Of a stretch of 64,000 nucleotides of DNA, positions 1-9,159 are shown in pieces (the stretch's first letter is position 1; the number at the start of each line of letters is the position of its first letter). Source of the stretch: Stenomitos rutilans HA7619-LM2. GTDB taxonomy: Bacteria; Cyanobacteriota; Cyanobacteriia; Leptolyngbyales; Leptolyngbyaceae. The position numbers and the translations under genes were made by a program. Under the pieces are notes generated by a model that did no database searches, was not told where the DNA came from, and saw nothing but the letters and a program-made list of their open reading frames with translations. The stretch covers positions 42,275 to 106,274 of the forward strand of contig JAHHIE010000019.1 of the NCBI GenBank assembly GCA_019358945.1, given 5' to 3'.

Positions 1-1
1 A

Positions 2-3000
2 ATGCTGTATGAGCGCGTGATCGAAGTTGAGGAACGGTACAGCGCTCAGGGTGAGGAGCTGATCCCCATTTCTAGCCGCACAGAAGCGGAACTGCTCGCG
101 GCCCTACAGAACGCCTATGAAAGTGGCATTCGAGCTTGTGCGATCGCCTTCATGCATGGGTACCGCTATTCTGACCATGAGCAGAAAGCTGCCGCGATCG
201 CGCGTGAGATTGGCTTCACCCAGGTTTCCGTTTCCCATGAGGTCAGCCCCCTTATGAAGCTCATTAGTCGAGGCGATACGACTGTTGTGGATGCATATCT
301 CTCGCCTGTTTTGCGACGGTATGTGGATCGAGTGAGTGGGGAATTGGGCGGGAGTGGGGAGCGGGGAGTGAGGAGTGGGGAAGCAGAGGGAGTAGGGGGC
401 GCAGGGGAGGCAGGGGAGCAAGGAGAACTCAAAACTCAAAACTCTCCAGCGAAGCGGCGCAAAGCGCTACTCAAAACTCTCGCTCCTTACCCCTCACCCC
501 TCACCCCTCACCCTTCACCTCAACTCCTCTTCATGCAGTCAAATGGGGGCTTAACGGATGCTCGATCGTTTCAAGGTAAGGACAGCATTCTTTCGGGGCC
601 TGCTGGCGGCATTGTGGGAGCGGTTCAGACAAGTAAACTGGCTGGGCTGGAGAAAATCATTAGTTTCGACATGGGTGGTACGTCTACTGATGTGGCGCAT
701 TATGCAGGCGAATACGAGCGGGAATTTGAAACCGAAGTGGCGGGTGTACGGCTACGGGCACCGATGATGGCGATTCATACCGTGGCAGCAGGGGGCGGGT
801 CAATCTTGCACTTTGATGGGTCGCGCTATCGTGTGGGGCCAGAGTCAGCCGGAGCCAATCCGGGGCCTGCGTGTTATCGCAACGGCGGCCCGGTGACGGT
901 GACAGACTGTAATGTCATGCTGGGCAATCTGCAATCAGATTTCTTTCCTAAAGTGTTTGGTATGAATGGCAATCTGCCGCTGGATGTCACGGCCGTACAG
1001 CAGAAATTTAGCGATCTAGCCGCAACCATTCAGTCTGTAACTGGTGATGTTCGATCGCCCGCACAAGTAGCTCAAGGCTTTCTGACGATCGCTGTTGAAA
1101 AAATGGCAAGCGCAATTAAAAAAATCTCTGTACAGCGCGGCTACGATGTCAGCGAATATACCTTGTGCTGTTTTGGTGGTGCGGGAGGACAACATGCCTG
1201 CGCGATCGCAAACACGTTAGGCATGAAGCAGATCTTTTTGCATCCTTTCGCAGGCGTTTTATCTGCTTACGGGATGGGCTTAGCAGATGTCCGTGTCATG
1301 CGTGAAAAAACCGTCGAGGCAACCTTAAATCACTTGTTGCTACCAGAGCTTGAACGCAGCCTCGCTGACCTAACAATAGAGGTGAACGCAGAATTGCTGC
1401 GACAAAACATTCCAGAGGCTCAAACACAAGTCTTACCCAAGGCTCACTTGCGTTATCAAGGGACAGACACAGCGCTCATCGTTCGCTTTGGTGATCTGGA
1501 TACGATGATTGCGGCCTTTGAGCAAGCACATCGTCAACGCTACGGTTTCATTGCTCAAAAGAAGGCGTTGGTGGTTGAGGCCGTTTCTGTTGAAGCGATT
1601 GGCACAACCAATGCGATCGCAGAACCCATCATCACAGAAACTCGCATAGCTCCCTTAGAACCGATCGCCACCGTCCAGACCTATATAACTGATTCCTGGC
1701 AACCAACCCCGGTGTTTCAGCGCGAGGATTTATTTCCGGGCGATCACATTGCTGGCCCAGCACTTGTCATCGAACTCACAGGCACGAACGTCATTGCACC
1801 CGGATGGCAGGCGGCGTTGACGGAGCGAAAGCATTTGATTTTGCAGAAGGAATCAGGAATCAGGAGTCAGGAGTCAGAAGCGGGGGAACAGAGGAAGCAA
1901 GGGGAGCAGAGGAAGGGTGAAGTCCTAACTCAAGACTCGAAACTCATCATTCAAAACTCTCGACCCACACCCCACACCCTACACCCCACACCCCACACCC
2001 CTGATCCCGTCCTGCTCGAAATCTTCAATCACCTGCTCATGGCGATCGCCGAGCAGATGGGTTTCACGCTGCAAAACACGAGCTACTCCGTCAACATCAA
2101 AGAACGTCTCGACTTCTCCTGCGCCATTTTCGATCAGCACGGACAACTTGTTGCCAATGCACCCCACATTCCTGTGCATCTCGGTTCCATGAGCGAAAGT
2201 GTGCAATCGCTGATCACAACTTGCGGCGACACGTTGAAACCTGGCGACGTTTACGTGCTCAACAATCCCTACAACGGGGGAACGCATTTGCCGGATGTAA
2301 CGGTGATTACGCCAGTGTTTGAGAAGGATGAAACTAGGGGGATGAGGGATGAAAAAAAAGCTGATTCATCTCTCATCCCTCATCCTTCATCCCTTCCCGA
2401 TCGCCCCCTCTTCTTCCTCGCCTCTCGCGGTCATCACGCTGATATCGGTGGCATTTCACCCGGTTCGATGCCGCCGAACAGTACATCGATCGCGCAAGAA
2501 GGCATTCTCATCGACAACTTCCAGCTAGTAGCTCAAGGGCAATTTCGCGAGCGTGAACTGCTTGAATTGCTGACGACAGGAGATTATCCGGTACGCAACC
2601 CGACGCAGAACCTGGCGGATTTGCAGGCACAAATTGCAGCAAACGAGCGGGGTGTGCAGGAGCTTCACAAGATGGTGCAGCACTATGATTTGGAGACCGT
2701 ACAGGCGTATATGCGGCACATCCAGGACAATGCCGAAGACTCAGTGCGCCGCGTCATTGATGTGTTGACGGATAGCAGCTTTACCTACGCGATGGATGAT
2801 GGTAGCCAAATTGCAGTGACGGTGACAATCGATCGTCCGACTCGTAGTGCCACGATCGATTTCACAGGCACATCGCCCCAGCAACCCAACAACTTCAACG
2901 CTCCGGTAGCTGTGTGTAAAGCGGCAGTTCTTTACGTCTTTCGCAGTTTGGTCGATGACGATATCCCGCTCAATGCAGGCTGTCTCAAGCCGCTCAACAT

Positions 3001-3610
3001 CATCATTCCTGATGGCTGTATGCTCAATCCGCGCTATCCAGCAGCCGTTGTAGCAGGCAATGTGGAAACGTCGCAGGTTGTTACCGATGCGCTGTACGGA
3101 GCTTTGAACGTGATGGCAGCGTCGCAGGGCACGATGAACAATTTCACCTTTGGCAACGATCACTATCAGTATTACGAAACGATCTGTGGTGGATCGGGTG
3201 CAGGGGCGACATTTGACGGTACAGATGCGGTGCAGACACATATGACGAACTCTCGGCTGACTGATCCAGAGGTATTGGAATGGCGCTTTCCAGTGTTGTT
3301 AGAAAACTTTGCAATCCGTTCTGGTAGTGGTGGAGAGGGCTTACATCGAGGTGGAAATGGCGTAGTGCGTCGCATTCGCTTTTGTGAACCCATGACTGCT
3401 GCGATTTTGTCTGGACATCGTCTGGTGCAGCCGTTTGGTTTGGAGGGCGCTGCGGCTGGAGCAGTGGGACGCAATTGGGTTGAACGAGCCGATGGCACGA
3501 TCGAGCCTTTAGACAGCAAAGCCAAAGTCACCATGCAATCTGGCGATGCGTTTGTGATTGAAACCCCTGGCGGCGGTGGGTATGGGTTGCCGTTGTCTAA
3601 GGAGCTATAG
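2..3610 (+). CDS. 5-oxoprolinase / hydantoinase A-B fusion, 5' end cut by window edge
   Basis: ATP-dependent 5-oxoprolinase opens 5-oxoproline to glutamate in the cytoplasm (glutathione salvage); HyuA/HyuB relatives hydrolyse hydantoins. The first ATG here is an internal Met: the family has roughly 120 more N-terminal residues, so the gene begins upstream of the window. The HyuA part runs to about residue 615, with MQSNGG, SGPAGG and FDMGGTSTD motifs. The HyuB part runs from about residue 668 to the end, with NNPYNGGTH and [10 protein letters not shown], and ends in the usual ETPGGGGYG. Three insertions rich in G/E/P/S interrupt otherwise well-conserved sequence at about residues 112-174, 616-668 and 775-799; the DNA there is the same repeat type seen between genes. 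The frame stays open throughout, so the protein may still be made with disordered loops, but activity is uncertain. 5-oxoprolinase is favoured over N-methylhydantoinase because both halves are fused in one chain. Confidence 0.9.
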   Translation: MLYERVIEVEERYSAQGEELIPISSRTEAELLAALQNAYESGIRACAIAFMHGYRYSDHEQKAAAIAREIGFTQVSVSHEVSPLMKLISRGDTTVVDAYLSPVLRRYVDRVSGELGGSGERGVRSGEAEGVGGAGEAGEQGELKTQNSPAKRRKALLKTLAPYPSPLTPHPSPQLLFMQSNGGLTDARSFQGKDSILSGPAGGIVGAVQTSKLAGLEKIISFDMGGTSTDVAHYAGEYEREFETEVAGVRLRAPMMAIHTVAAGGGSILHFDGSRYRVGPESAGANPGPACYRNGGPVTVTDCNVMLGNLQSDFFPKVFGMNGNLPLDVTAVQQKFSDLAATIQSVTGDVRSPAQVAQGFLTIAVEKMASAIKKISVQRGYDVSEYTLCCFGGAGGQHACAIANTLGMKQIFLHPFAGVLSAYGMGLADVRVMREKTVEATLNHLLLPELERSLADLTIEVNAELLRQNIPEAQTQVLPKAHLRYQGTDTALIVRFGDLDTMIAAFEQAHRQRYGFIAQKKALVVEAVSVEAIGTTNAIAEPIITETRIAPLEPIATVQTYITDSWQPTPVFQREDLFPGDHIAGPALVIELTGTNVIAPGWQAALTERKHLILQKESGIRSQESEAGEQRKQGEQRKGEVLTQDSKLIIQNSRPTPHTLHPTPHTPDPVLLEIFNHLLMAIAEQMGFTLQNTSYSVNIKERLDFSCAIFDQHGQLVANAPHIPVHLGSMSESVQSLITTCGDTLKPGDVYVLNNPYNGGTHLPDVTVITPVFEKDETRGMRDEKKADSSLIPHPSSLPDRPLFFLASRGHHADIGGISPGSMPPNSTSIAQEGILIDNFQLVAQGQFRERELLELLTTGDYPVRNPTQNLADLQAQIAANERGVQELHKMVQHYDLETVQAYMRHIQDNAEDSVRRVIDVLTDSSFTYAMDDGSQIAVTVTIDRPTRSATIDFTGTSPQQPNNFNAPVAVCKAAVLYVFRSLVDDDIPLNAGCLKPLNIIIPDGCMLNPRYPAAVVAGNVETSQVVTDALYGALNVMAASQGTMNNFTFGNDHYQYYETICGGSGAGATFDGTDAVQTHMTNSRLTDPEVLEWRFPVLLENFAIRSGSGGEGLHRGGNGVVRRIRFCEPMTAAILSGHRLVQPFGLEGAAAGAVGRNWVERADGTIEPLDSKAKVTMQSGDAFVIETPGGGGYGLPLSKEL
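335..522 (+). repeat. In-frame repeat insertion 1 in oxoprolinase
   Basis: G-rich GGGGAGTGNGG units (about 340-410) are followed by AACTCAAAACTC units (427-444), a GCGAAGCGGCGCAA module (449-463), another ACTCAAAACTCT, then C-rich CCCCTCACCC units (486-515). The G-rich and C-rich arms are roughly complementary. The encoded segment has no counterpart in the family, which reads directly from the YVDRV region to LLFMQSNGG. Confidence 0.8.
1848..2005 (+). repeat. In-frame repeat insertion 2 in oxoprolinase
   Basis: Direct AATCAGGAGTCAGGAGTC units, an AGAGGAAGCAAGGGG tract, AACTCAAGACTCGAAACTC units and four to five CCCCACACC units. It lies at the junction between the HyuA and HyuB halves, where extra length is probably tolerated. 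Confidence 0.75.
2326..2398 (+). repeat. In-frame repeat insertion 3 in oxoprolinase, palindromic
   Basis: GGGATGAGGGATGA (from about 2339) and TCATCCCTCATCC (from about 2372) are inverted copies around an A-rich spacer. The insert separates [10 protein letters not shown] from [13 protein letters not shown], which are close together in the HyuB family. Confidence 0.75.
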
Positions 3611-4039
3611 CGATCGCCCCTCAGACAAGGTTCGGCGGTGCAGCGAATTCAGTATTAACCCTGAGATTAACCAACCTTAATGAGCTGGGATTACGGTTGT
3701 AAGGGTATTAGTTTGTCTCCTTTGATGCAGCTTGCTAGTGAAAAACACGGCAACAAAGCTGCCTTTATGAGAGCCATGCAGCCAAACGCGATCGCTCATG
3801 TTCTTTGAAGTGAGCGAAACCTAACATTCAGTGCAATGGCATGCTTTCGGCTTTGAGAGTACTGCTTAGCGCTGTCTTTTTTGTGTGCGTCAACCAACGT
3901 CAACGCATAGAGGCGCAGGCTAGGATTTTTGCTCTTGCTTGCTGAAGCGGTTGTGTTCATGCTGCGGGAGCAACCGTTCTGGCAAACAGGTGATGCAGTA
4001 GTTCGTTTTGCAGTTCATTTTTCCTTCAGTGAGGATTTT
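3611..4039. other. Intergenic region upstream of the phoX-like gene
   Basis: 429 bases with no supportable gene. Apart from the TTAACC repeats near its left end, listed separately, I recognise nothing. The open frame can be extended upstream to a TTG at 3929, but the Tat signal begins at 4040, so that extension is not counted as coding. Confidence 0.5.
3653..3684 (+). promoter_or_regulatory. Possible Pho-box-like TTAA repeats
   Basis: Three TTAA-cored half-sites, TTAACC at 3655, TTAACC at 3667 and CTTAA at 3676, lie about 11 bases apart (12 then 10). The cyanobacterial Pho box is three 8-base repeats, roughly YTTAAYYW, with 3-base spacers. The spacing is imperfect and the site is about 360 bases before the phosphatase start, so this is suggestive only. 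Confidence 0.3.
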
Positions 4040-6424
4040 ATGCCTAATTTTTCGCGCCGACAATTATTGGTTTTCTTTGGGAGCACTGCTGCGGCTACCG
4101 CTTTAGAACCAGTTGTGAGTCACAAACTCTTTGGCGGTAGCAATGCCAGCACCGCTGAAGCGGCTTCTCTCACGTTTACGCCCGTGCGTCTACCGCATCC
4201 ATTGCCGATTTACCAACAGCAGAGTAGCTTTTTAGCCACTGGTTTTGGTCAGGGTAGTGTGCTACCAGCCGCACCAGCCCCTAATCTCGATACCTTTAGC
4301 CCTATTGATGACCTGGTTGTGCCGCCAGAGTATGAGCGCTATGTCATCGTGAGCTGGGGCGATCGCGTCTTCCCAAACGAGGAAGATTACTTTGGCTATA
4401 ACTGTGATTACACAGGCTTTGTGCCTACTGAAGGCCGCAACGATGGCTATCTTTGGGTGAATCACGAATACAATAGTTTCCCTATTTCTCCCTTTGCACC
4501 TGAAGCGCCTACCGATGTGGCTACGTTTGCCGCCTCTGGTCCGATCGTGATCGAGGGGTTTCCCACTGAGCGAGGGCGTGCGCTTTCGGGTGAGTTTATG
4601 TACAACATGGGTGGGTCGATCGTTCGCCTCGTCCGTGAGGGTCGTAGAGAACGGTTTGCTGTCGTCGAAGATGAGAAAAATCGCCGTCTTCATGGCTTAT
4701 CGGGTCTGGGCATCAATAGTCAGCGCTCCGATACCTACAACAATGTCACCAGTTGGGGATCGAAAAACTACCAAACAGGCGATCAAAACTATCTCATTGC
4801 GACTGGGCCTGCTGCCAGTGACGTGTTTGAAGGCATTAATTCAGATGGATTAGGCAATAAGATTATTGGAACGGCTTACAACTGCTCTGGCGGCACTAGC
4901 CCCTGGGGAACTATACTCTCTGCCGAGGAAAACTTTCAAGGATCAACAGGCGCGTTCTTTGTGGGCGTTCAGGAAAATATCAAGCCTGACGGGACTCAAA
5001 CTGCCTATGCTGCGGGCACGACTGGGGCAGAATTTGGTTTGGTAGGTGAGAAATATGGCTGGATAGTGGAAATTGACCCAGCTAATCCTGAATTCCGTCC
5101 CCGTAAACATACGTCACTCGGTCGATATCGCCATGAAAACATTGCCATGCGTGTGCAGGCAGGCAAGAAGCTGGTGGCGTATATGGGTGACGATCGCCGA
5201 GGCGGGCACACCTGGAAGTTTGTCAGTAAAGGTACGGTCAAAAATCCTAAGAGCAACAGCAACAGCAAGCTGTTTGAAACCGGCACACTCTATGTTGCGA
5301 AGTACAATGCCAATGGCACGGGTAACTGGCTACCGCTGCTGCTCTCGTCGCCCACCAATCCAGTGAAGCCCTCTGACCTGACGGCTGGTGACCCGTTGAA
5401 GCTTAGAAGTGGTAGCACCCGATTCCCCAAACGGGCAGGCATTGCGGGTCAGACTAGCGATGGTGGATCAGTGGTCGTAGCGCTTACCCAACTAACCAGT
5501 ACGACCAACGGTGTCACAACGGTTACAGCCGTGGCTGAAAGCGATGCGTTACCGGGCTACCAGGGTAAAAAGTTAAGTGACTTCTACACCAGCCAGGGTG
5601 CTGTTCTGGTCGATGCGTTTCTGGCGGCTAATTTGATTGGTGCGACTCCCACGGCTCGCCCTGAAGACATTGAAATCAACCCCAGGAATCCCAGAGAAGT
5701 CTTCATTTCTTATACCGATGGTGCTCCTGGCAGCGATGGCTACCCCGATTCCCGCATCTTTGTGGTGGGTAAGTACGCAGCAGCGGTCAACGACACCCAG
5801 CAATCGGGCGGTCTCTACAAGATTATTGAAGATAGCGCTGATGGCACAGGTACAACGTTCCGCTGGGAGCGGTTTGTTCAAGGTGGTGAGGCGGGAGCCG
5901 AAGCGGGTGCAGGGTTTGCCTCTGTTGATAACCTGGTCTTCGATAACCGTGCCAACATTTGGGGTGTGACGGACATGTCTACAACCACCCACAATGGGTT
6001 TGCGACGGGCGCGGCTGGGACACCAAACCTGATCGACCATACCAAAACAGGTGATGTGTCTGCCTTTACGGGCGTGTTTGGTAACAACTGGTTGTTCTAC
6101 ATTCCCACAACGGGTGACCACGCAGGGCAAGTAGTGCCGTTTGCCTACGGGCCACCACGCTGCGAGATGACAGGCCCCACGTTTGTGGGCGACACGTTGA
6201 TTATCTCGGTACAACATCCTGGTGAGGACTGCCCCTTTACGCCAAATGTGACCTTGAGCCGCACGATCGAGCTTTTAGCCTTGAGCGGCACCTTGTTTAA
6301 TCAAACGCGGACTGTCTCACGTGGTAGCAACTGGCCCAGCAACATTCAAGGGCAGGCAGACGGGCCACCAAAGCCCTCGGTCGTTGGCATTCGTCGCAAG
6401 CGATCGAACGGTCAGTTTGTTTGA
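4040..6424 (+). CDS. phoX: PhoX-family (DUF839) alkaline phosphatase, Tat-exported
   Basis: Calcium/iron-dependent alkaline phosphatase that releases phosphate from organic phosphoesters outside the cytoplasmic membrane. The start at ATG 4040 is preceded by AGTGAGGA and places the twin-arginine motif SRRQLLVFF at residues 4-12, followed by an Ala-rich hydrophobic stretch. The mature part carries PhoX-family blocks: WVNHEYN, TSPWGTILSAEENFQG with its metal-ligand Glu, RPEDIEINP, DNLVFDNRANIWG, and the C-terminal PTFVGDTLIISVQHPGED. At 794 residues it is normal for the cyanobacterial branch. It stands alone between oxoprolinase and the secretion ATPase. Phosphate-starvation control is plausible because of the TTAACC repeats upstream, but that is inference. 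Confidence 0.85.
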   Translation: MPNFSRRQLLVFFGSTAAATALEPVVSHKLFGGSNASTAEAASLTFTPVRLPHPLPIYQQQSSFLATGFGQGSVLPAAPAPNLDTFSPIDDLVVPPEYERYVIVSWGDRVFPNEEDYFGYNCDYTGFVPTEGRNDGYLWVNHEYNSFPISPFAPEAPTDVATFAASGPIVIEGFPTERGRALSGEFMYNMGGSIVRLVREGRRERFAVVEDEKNRRLHGLSGLGINSQRSDTYNNVTSWGSKNYQTGDQNYLIATGPAASDVFEGINSDGLGNKIIGTAYNCSGGTSPWGTILSAEENFQGSTGAFFVGVQENIKPDGTQTAYAAGTTGAEFGLVGEKYGWIVEIDPANPEFRPRKHTSLGRYRHENIAMRVQAGKKLVAYMGDDRRGGHTWKFVSKGTVKNPKSNSNSKLFETGTLYVAKYNANGTGNWLPLLLSSPTNPVKPSDLTAGDPLKLRSGSTRFPKRAGIAGQTSDGGSVVVALTQLTSTTNGVTTVTAVAESDALPGYQGKKLSDFYTSQGAVLVDAFLAANLIGATPTARPEDIEINPRNPREVFISYTDGAPGSDGYPDSRIFVVGKYAAAVNDTQQSGGLYKIIEDSADGTGTTFRWERFVQGGEAGAEAGAGFASVDNLVFDNRANIWGVTDMSTTTHNGFATGAAGTPNLIDHTKTGDVSAFTGVFGNNWLFYIPTTGDHAGQVVPFAYGPPRCEMTGPTFVGDTLIISVQHPGEDCPFTPNVTLSRTIELLALSGTLFNQTRTVSRGSNWPSNIQGQADGPPKPSVVGIRRKRSNGQFV

Positions 6425-6740
6425 AGCAACGCTGTATTGAAGGAGGCGATCGCATCTCTCTGCACAGCCAACGAGTAGGAAGGGCGTAAGGGGAACCGGT
6501 TAAACGTCACGCTGTTTCCCCACTCTCCTTTTTCTATCAAAGTCGTTTCCTCTGCTCAATCTGGTCAAAAAGTCTTGAGCGGTATCCAACCATTCACAGA
6601 GGGTTTAAAGTAAGTCAGCACACACTCAATCAGGGCATGGAGGCATGTAACTTTGCAAGTTGCGTGTCAAATCATCGCATTCGCTTAAGTTGGCTTCAGA
6701 CGTTTAAGTTGGCTTCAGACTTTCATCGTATTGGGACATT
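6425..6740. other. Intergenic region before the GspE-like gene
   Basis: 316 bases without a supportable gene. Its last part carries a short tandem direct repeat, listed separately. Confidence 0.5.
6685..6720 (+). repeat. 17-base direct repeat upstream of the GspE-like gene
   Basis: TTAAGTTGGCTTCAGAC occurs at 6685-6701 and again at 6704-6720, identical copies two bases apart, ending 20 bases before the ATG. This could be a regulator site or a local duplication. Confidence 0.8.
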
Positions 6741-8486
6741 ATGCAGGCTTCAAACGCGTCACCTTCAGCTTGGCAGCAACTTAAAAATCGCGATATCACC
6801 TGCGAAGAAGCCATCCATCTTCTAGTAGATGAGCAGGGCATTGTTAATCTTCCGTTGCTCGATCGCGAGGTCACCTACCGTTTTCTCAAATCATCGACTG
6901 ATCGCCGATCGCTGCCGCCTGTGATGCCGCTGCTGCTGTGGCGCAACTGCTATTACCTGGGTAGCCCCATTGCGCTCAGTGAAGCGGCGGTCGCCAGCCT
7001 GAGAGAGCAGACTGGCACAACCATTCAAATGATTGCGATCGCCGAACAGAGCTACCGTGCCTGGTTCCAAAGCCAAACGTTTGACCAAACTCGCATCAGT
7101 GCCGATGCGCTGACCAACCCGCTTACTGGGGAAGTCGAGCAAGAAAATATTGGCATTGTGACAGAACTCCATCTGTCAAAAGCGACGGATCAGATTGGGC
7201 GCATCAAAGCGCTGATTTCTGGGGCTTTACGGAACCGTGCCAGTGACATTCATTTAGAACCAACGATCGATGGTTTGCGAGTGCGCTACCGCATTGACGG
7301 CATTCTGCGCAACATTACAACCCTACCTTTGGAGGTTAGTCGGCGAGCCGTCGTTGCCCTTAAAGTGATGGCAGATATGGATATTTCCGAGAGCCGTCGC
7401 CCGCAAGATGCCCGCATCAGTGAGAAATACGTTTCGGAAACCGAAGCGGAAGTTGGGCTGGATATGCGAGTCAGCACATTGCCGTGCGTGGGCGGCGAGA
7501 AGGCTGTCATTCGCCTCCTCCCCCGCCAAAATCCATTCTCCAGCATTAACGAACTGGGATTTTCTGACAAGGCGCTAGCGATTTACAAAGGATGGTTGGC
7601 ACAGCCGCAGGGGATGGTCATTTTTACTGGCCCAACAGGGTCGGGCAAAACCAGTACGCTGTACACCAGTTTGCAGGCGATCGCCACCGAGCACGTCAAC
7701 GTCGTCACGGTCGAAGATCCCGTTGAGTACGTGCTGCCGTGTATTACTCAAACTCAGGTGCATGAACCCGCAGGCATGACGTTTGCGGCAGGACTCCGCG
7801 CCATTTTGCGGCAAGACCCCGATATCATCATGCTGGGGGAAATTCGCGATCACGAGACGGCTGAAACCGCCGTTCGGGCAGCACTGACGGGGCACCTCGT
7901 TCTTACGACGCTGCATACCAACGATGCCACCAGCGCCATTCCCCGCTTAAAAGATATTGGCCCCGACCCAGGGTTGATTAGCGATGCGCTGCTGGGCATT
8001 GTGGCTCAACGGTTGGCACGCAAAGTGTGTACACACTGCGCCGAACCCTACACACCCACTGAGAAAGATTTAAACGTGCTTGGACTGGAGTTGAAGCAGG
8101 CAAACTCAACCGCATGGCGATGTGGAAAAGGCTGCGGACGCTGCTTTAACTCTGGCTATTTGGGCAGAGAAGCGTTGATCGAAATGCTAAATATTGATAC
8201 AACCGTGCGGCAAATTATCTATGAAGGCAGCATGACCGACCTGCATAAATACTTGAATGACAGCGGGTTTCAATCCTTTCAACTTGCCGCGATCGAAAAA
8301 GTCACGACAGGTAGAACCACAGTGGAGGAAGTACTGCGCGTACTGCCCCACAGTGCCCTCTATCGCAGACGATCGCCGATCGCTTCAAATTCAATCGCCC
8401 CCAATCTGATCGCGCCCAAGCCACCAGACCCAAGCCGAAATCCGATCGCTCCTAACAGCTTGAAGGAAAAGAACGCGCTGAACTAA
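6741..8486 (+). CDS. GspE/PilB-family secretion or pilus assembly ATPase
   Basis: Hexameric cytoplasmic ATPase that powers assembly of a type IV pilus or type II secretion pseudopilus. The N-terminal part (about 1-130) is MshEN-like but weakly conserved. The C-terminal part has Walker A GPTGSGKT (297-304), VEDPVEY (324-330), a Walker B region DIIMLGEIRD (361-370), the His box LTTLHTND (388-395), and a zinc-binding tetracysteine (CTHC at 430-433, then CGKGCGRC). These say PilB/GspE rather than the retraction ATPase PilT, which lacks the cysteines. Cyanobacteria usually carry a second PilB-like gene away from the main pil operon; this is probably that one, as no pilC or pilT lies nearby. The last 35 or so residues are a low-complexity IAPN-repeat tail encoded by GATCGC-containing DNA. 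No clear ribosome binding site precedes the ATG. Confidence 0.88.
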   Translation: MQASNASPSAWQQLKNRDITCEEAIHLLVDEQGIVNLPLLDREVTYRFLKSSTDRRSLPPVMPLLLWRNCYYLGSPIALSEAAVASLREQTGTTIQMIAIAEQSYRAWFQSQTFDQTRISADALTNPLTGEVEQENIGIVTELHLSKATDQIGRIKALISGALRNRASDIHLEPTIDGLRVRYRIDGILRNITTLPLEVSRRAVVALKVMADMDISESRRPQDARISEKYVSETEAEVGLDMRVSTLPCVGGEKAVIRLLPRQNPFSSINELGFSDKALAIYKGWLAQPQGMVIFTGPTGSGKTSTLYTSLQAIATEHVNVVTVEDPVEYVLPCITQTQVHEPAGMTFAAGLRAILRQDPDIIMLGEIRDHETAETAVRAALTGHLVLTTLHTNDATSAIPRLKDIGPDPGLISDALLGIVAQRLARKVCTHCAEPYTPTEKDLNVLGLELKQANSTAWRCGKGCGRCFNSGYLGREALIEMLNIDTTVRQIIYEGSMTDLHKYLNDSGFQSFQLAAIEKVTTGRTTVEEVLRVLPHSALYRRRSPIASNSIAPNLIAPKPPDPSRNPIAPNSLKEKNALN

Positions 8487-8512
8487 GTTTTATACCAAGG
8501 CAAAACTACTCA

Positions 8513-8683
8513 TTAAAAACAATCCAAATCACGATGTTCACTGAAATTGTAGGTTCTACTACCTCGCTTAGGCTGCGATCGTTCTGGCTTCTGAAATTTG
8601 CTAGAACTATCCGAATTAGGTTGGTTTGGATTCTTTGAGTTTTGGCTAGACTGTTCAGAGAATTTATCTTCTGGCTCAGACAT
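8513..8683 (-). CDS. Possible small hydrophilic protein, unrecognised
   Basis: A 56-codon frame from an internal ATG, rich in Ser, Gln, Asn and Lys, with no membrane segment and no family I recognise. It is convergent with the GspE-like gene. There is no good ribosome binding site, and the frame can be extended to an ATG at 8737. It may be a chance frame; the biased composition (Ser/Asn/Gln runs, a Pro-Asn-Gln-Pro stretch) is the only hint that it is not. Confidence 0.2.
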   Translation of the reverse strand: MSEPEDKFSEQSSQNSKNPNQPNSDSSSKFQKPERSQPKRGSRTYNFSEHRDLDCF

Positions 8684-8790
8684 GGAAGATAAGAATAATT
8701 TAGCAACCGAAAAGGAACAAAGCGTTGAACTCGTCATTTAAGATAGGTATAAGTAGTACCCTTGCTTTAACAATAATCGTGACTGTATAG

Positions 8791-8991
8791 GGATTACTAC
8801 CCAAACCAGCAGATGAATTCTACACAGCTAGTGAACTATTAGACGAGCTAGAGAGCTACGACCGATGCTATTCAATGCAGTACATTACTTTAAGTCGTGC
8901 CGAGACTCTCAAAAGCTTAGATGAGTTGCGCCTCCCAAAAGTAACATGCCTTAAATGGGCAACTTTCCTAATTATGTTTGCACATTACTAG
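8791..8991 (+). pseudogene. Possible gene remnant cut by a MITE-like element
   Basis: Sixty-six codons are open without an ATG, GTG or TTG near the start; an in-frame TAG sits immediately before, at 8788. The sequence includes LPKPADEFYTASELLDELES and reads like a soluble helical protein. Its stop TAG is the first three bases of the terminal inverted repeat at 8989, so the frame ends exactly where the mobile-like repeat begins. I do not recognise the family; it may be chance. Confidence 0.2.
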
Positions 8992-9099
8992 GACTTACGC
9001 AAAAGCGATCATCTTTCGCCCCCTAGCCCCCAATGCTGGGGGAACCGAGCCAATTAAAGCCCCCAGCATTGGGGGTTTGGGGGCAAATGCGTAGTCCTA
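8989..9099. mobile_element. MITE-like element with ACTTACGC ends
   Basis: The left end TAGGACTTACGCAAA and right end TTTGGGGGCAAATGCGTAGTCCTA are inverted copies apart from one missing A. Inside, CCCCCAATGCTGGGGG and CCCCCAGCATTGGGGG form nested palindromes. The element is 111 bases, has no ORF, and appears to sit at a TA target. A related element is at 47211-47346. Confidence 0.7.
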
Positions 9100-9159
9100 A
9101 TTACTATTCGCTGTTGACATAGTTTTACACACAGCTACCTAAGTAAAATTTTGAGCGTA

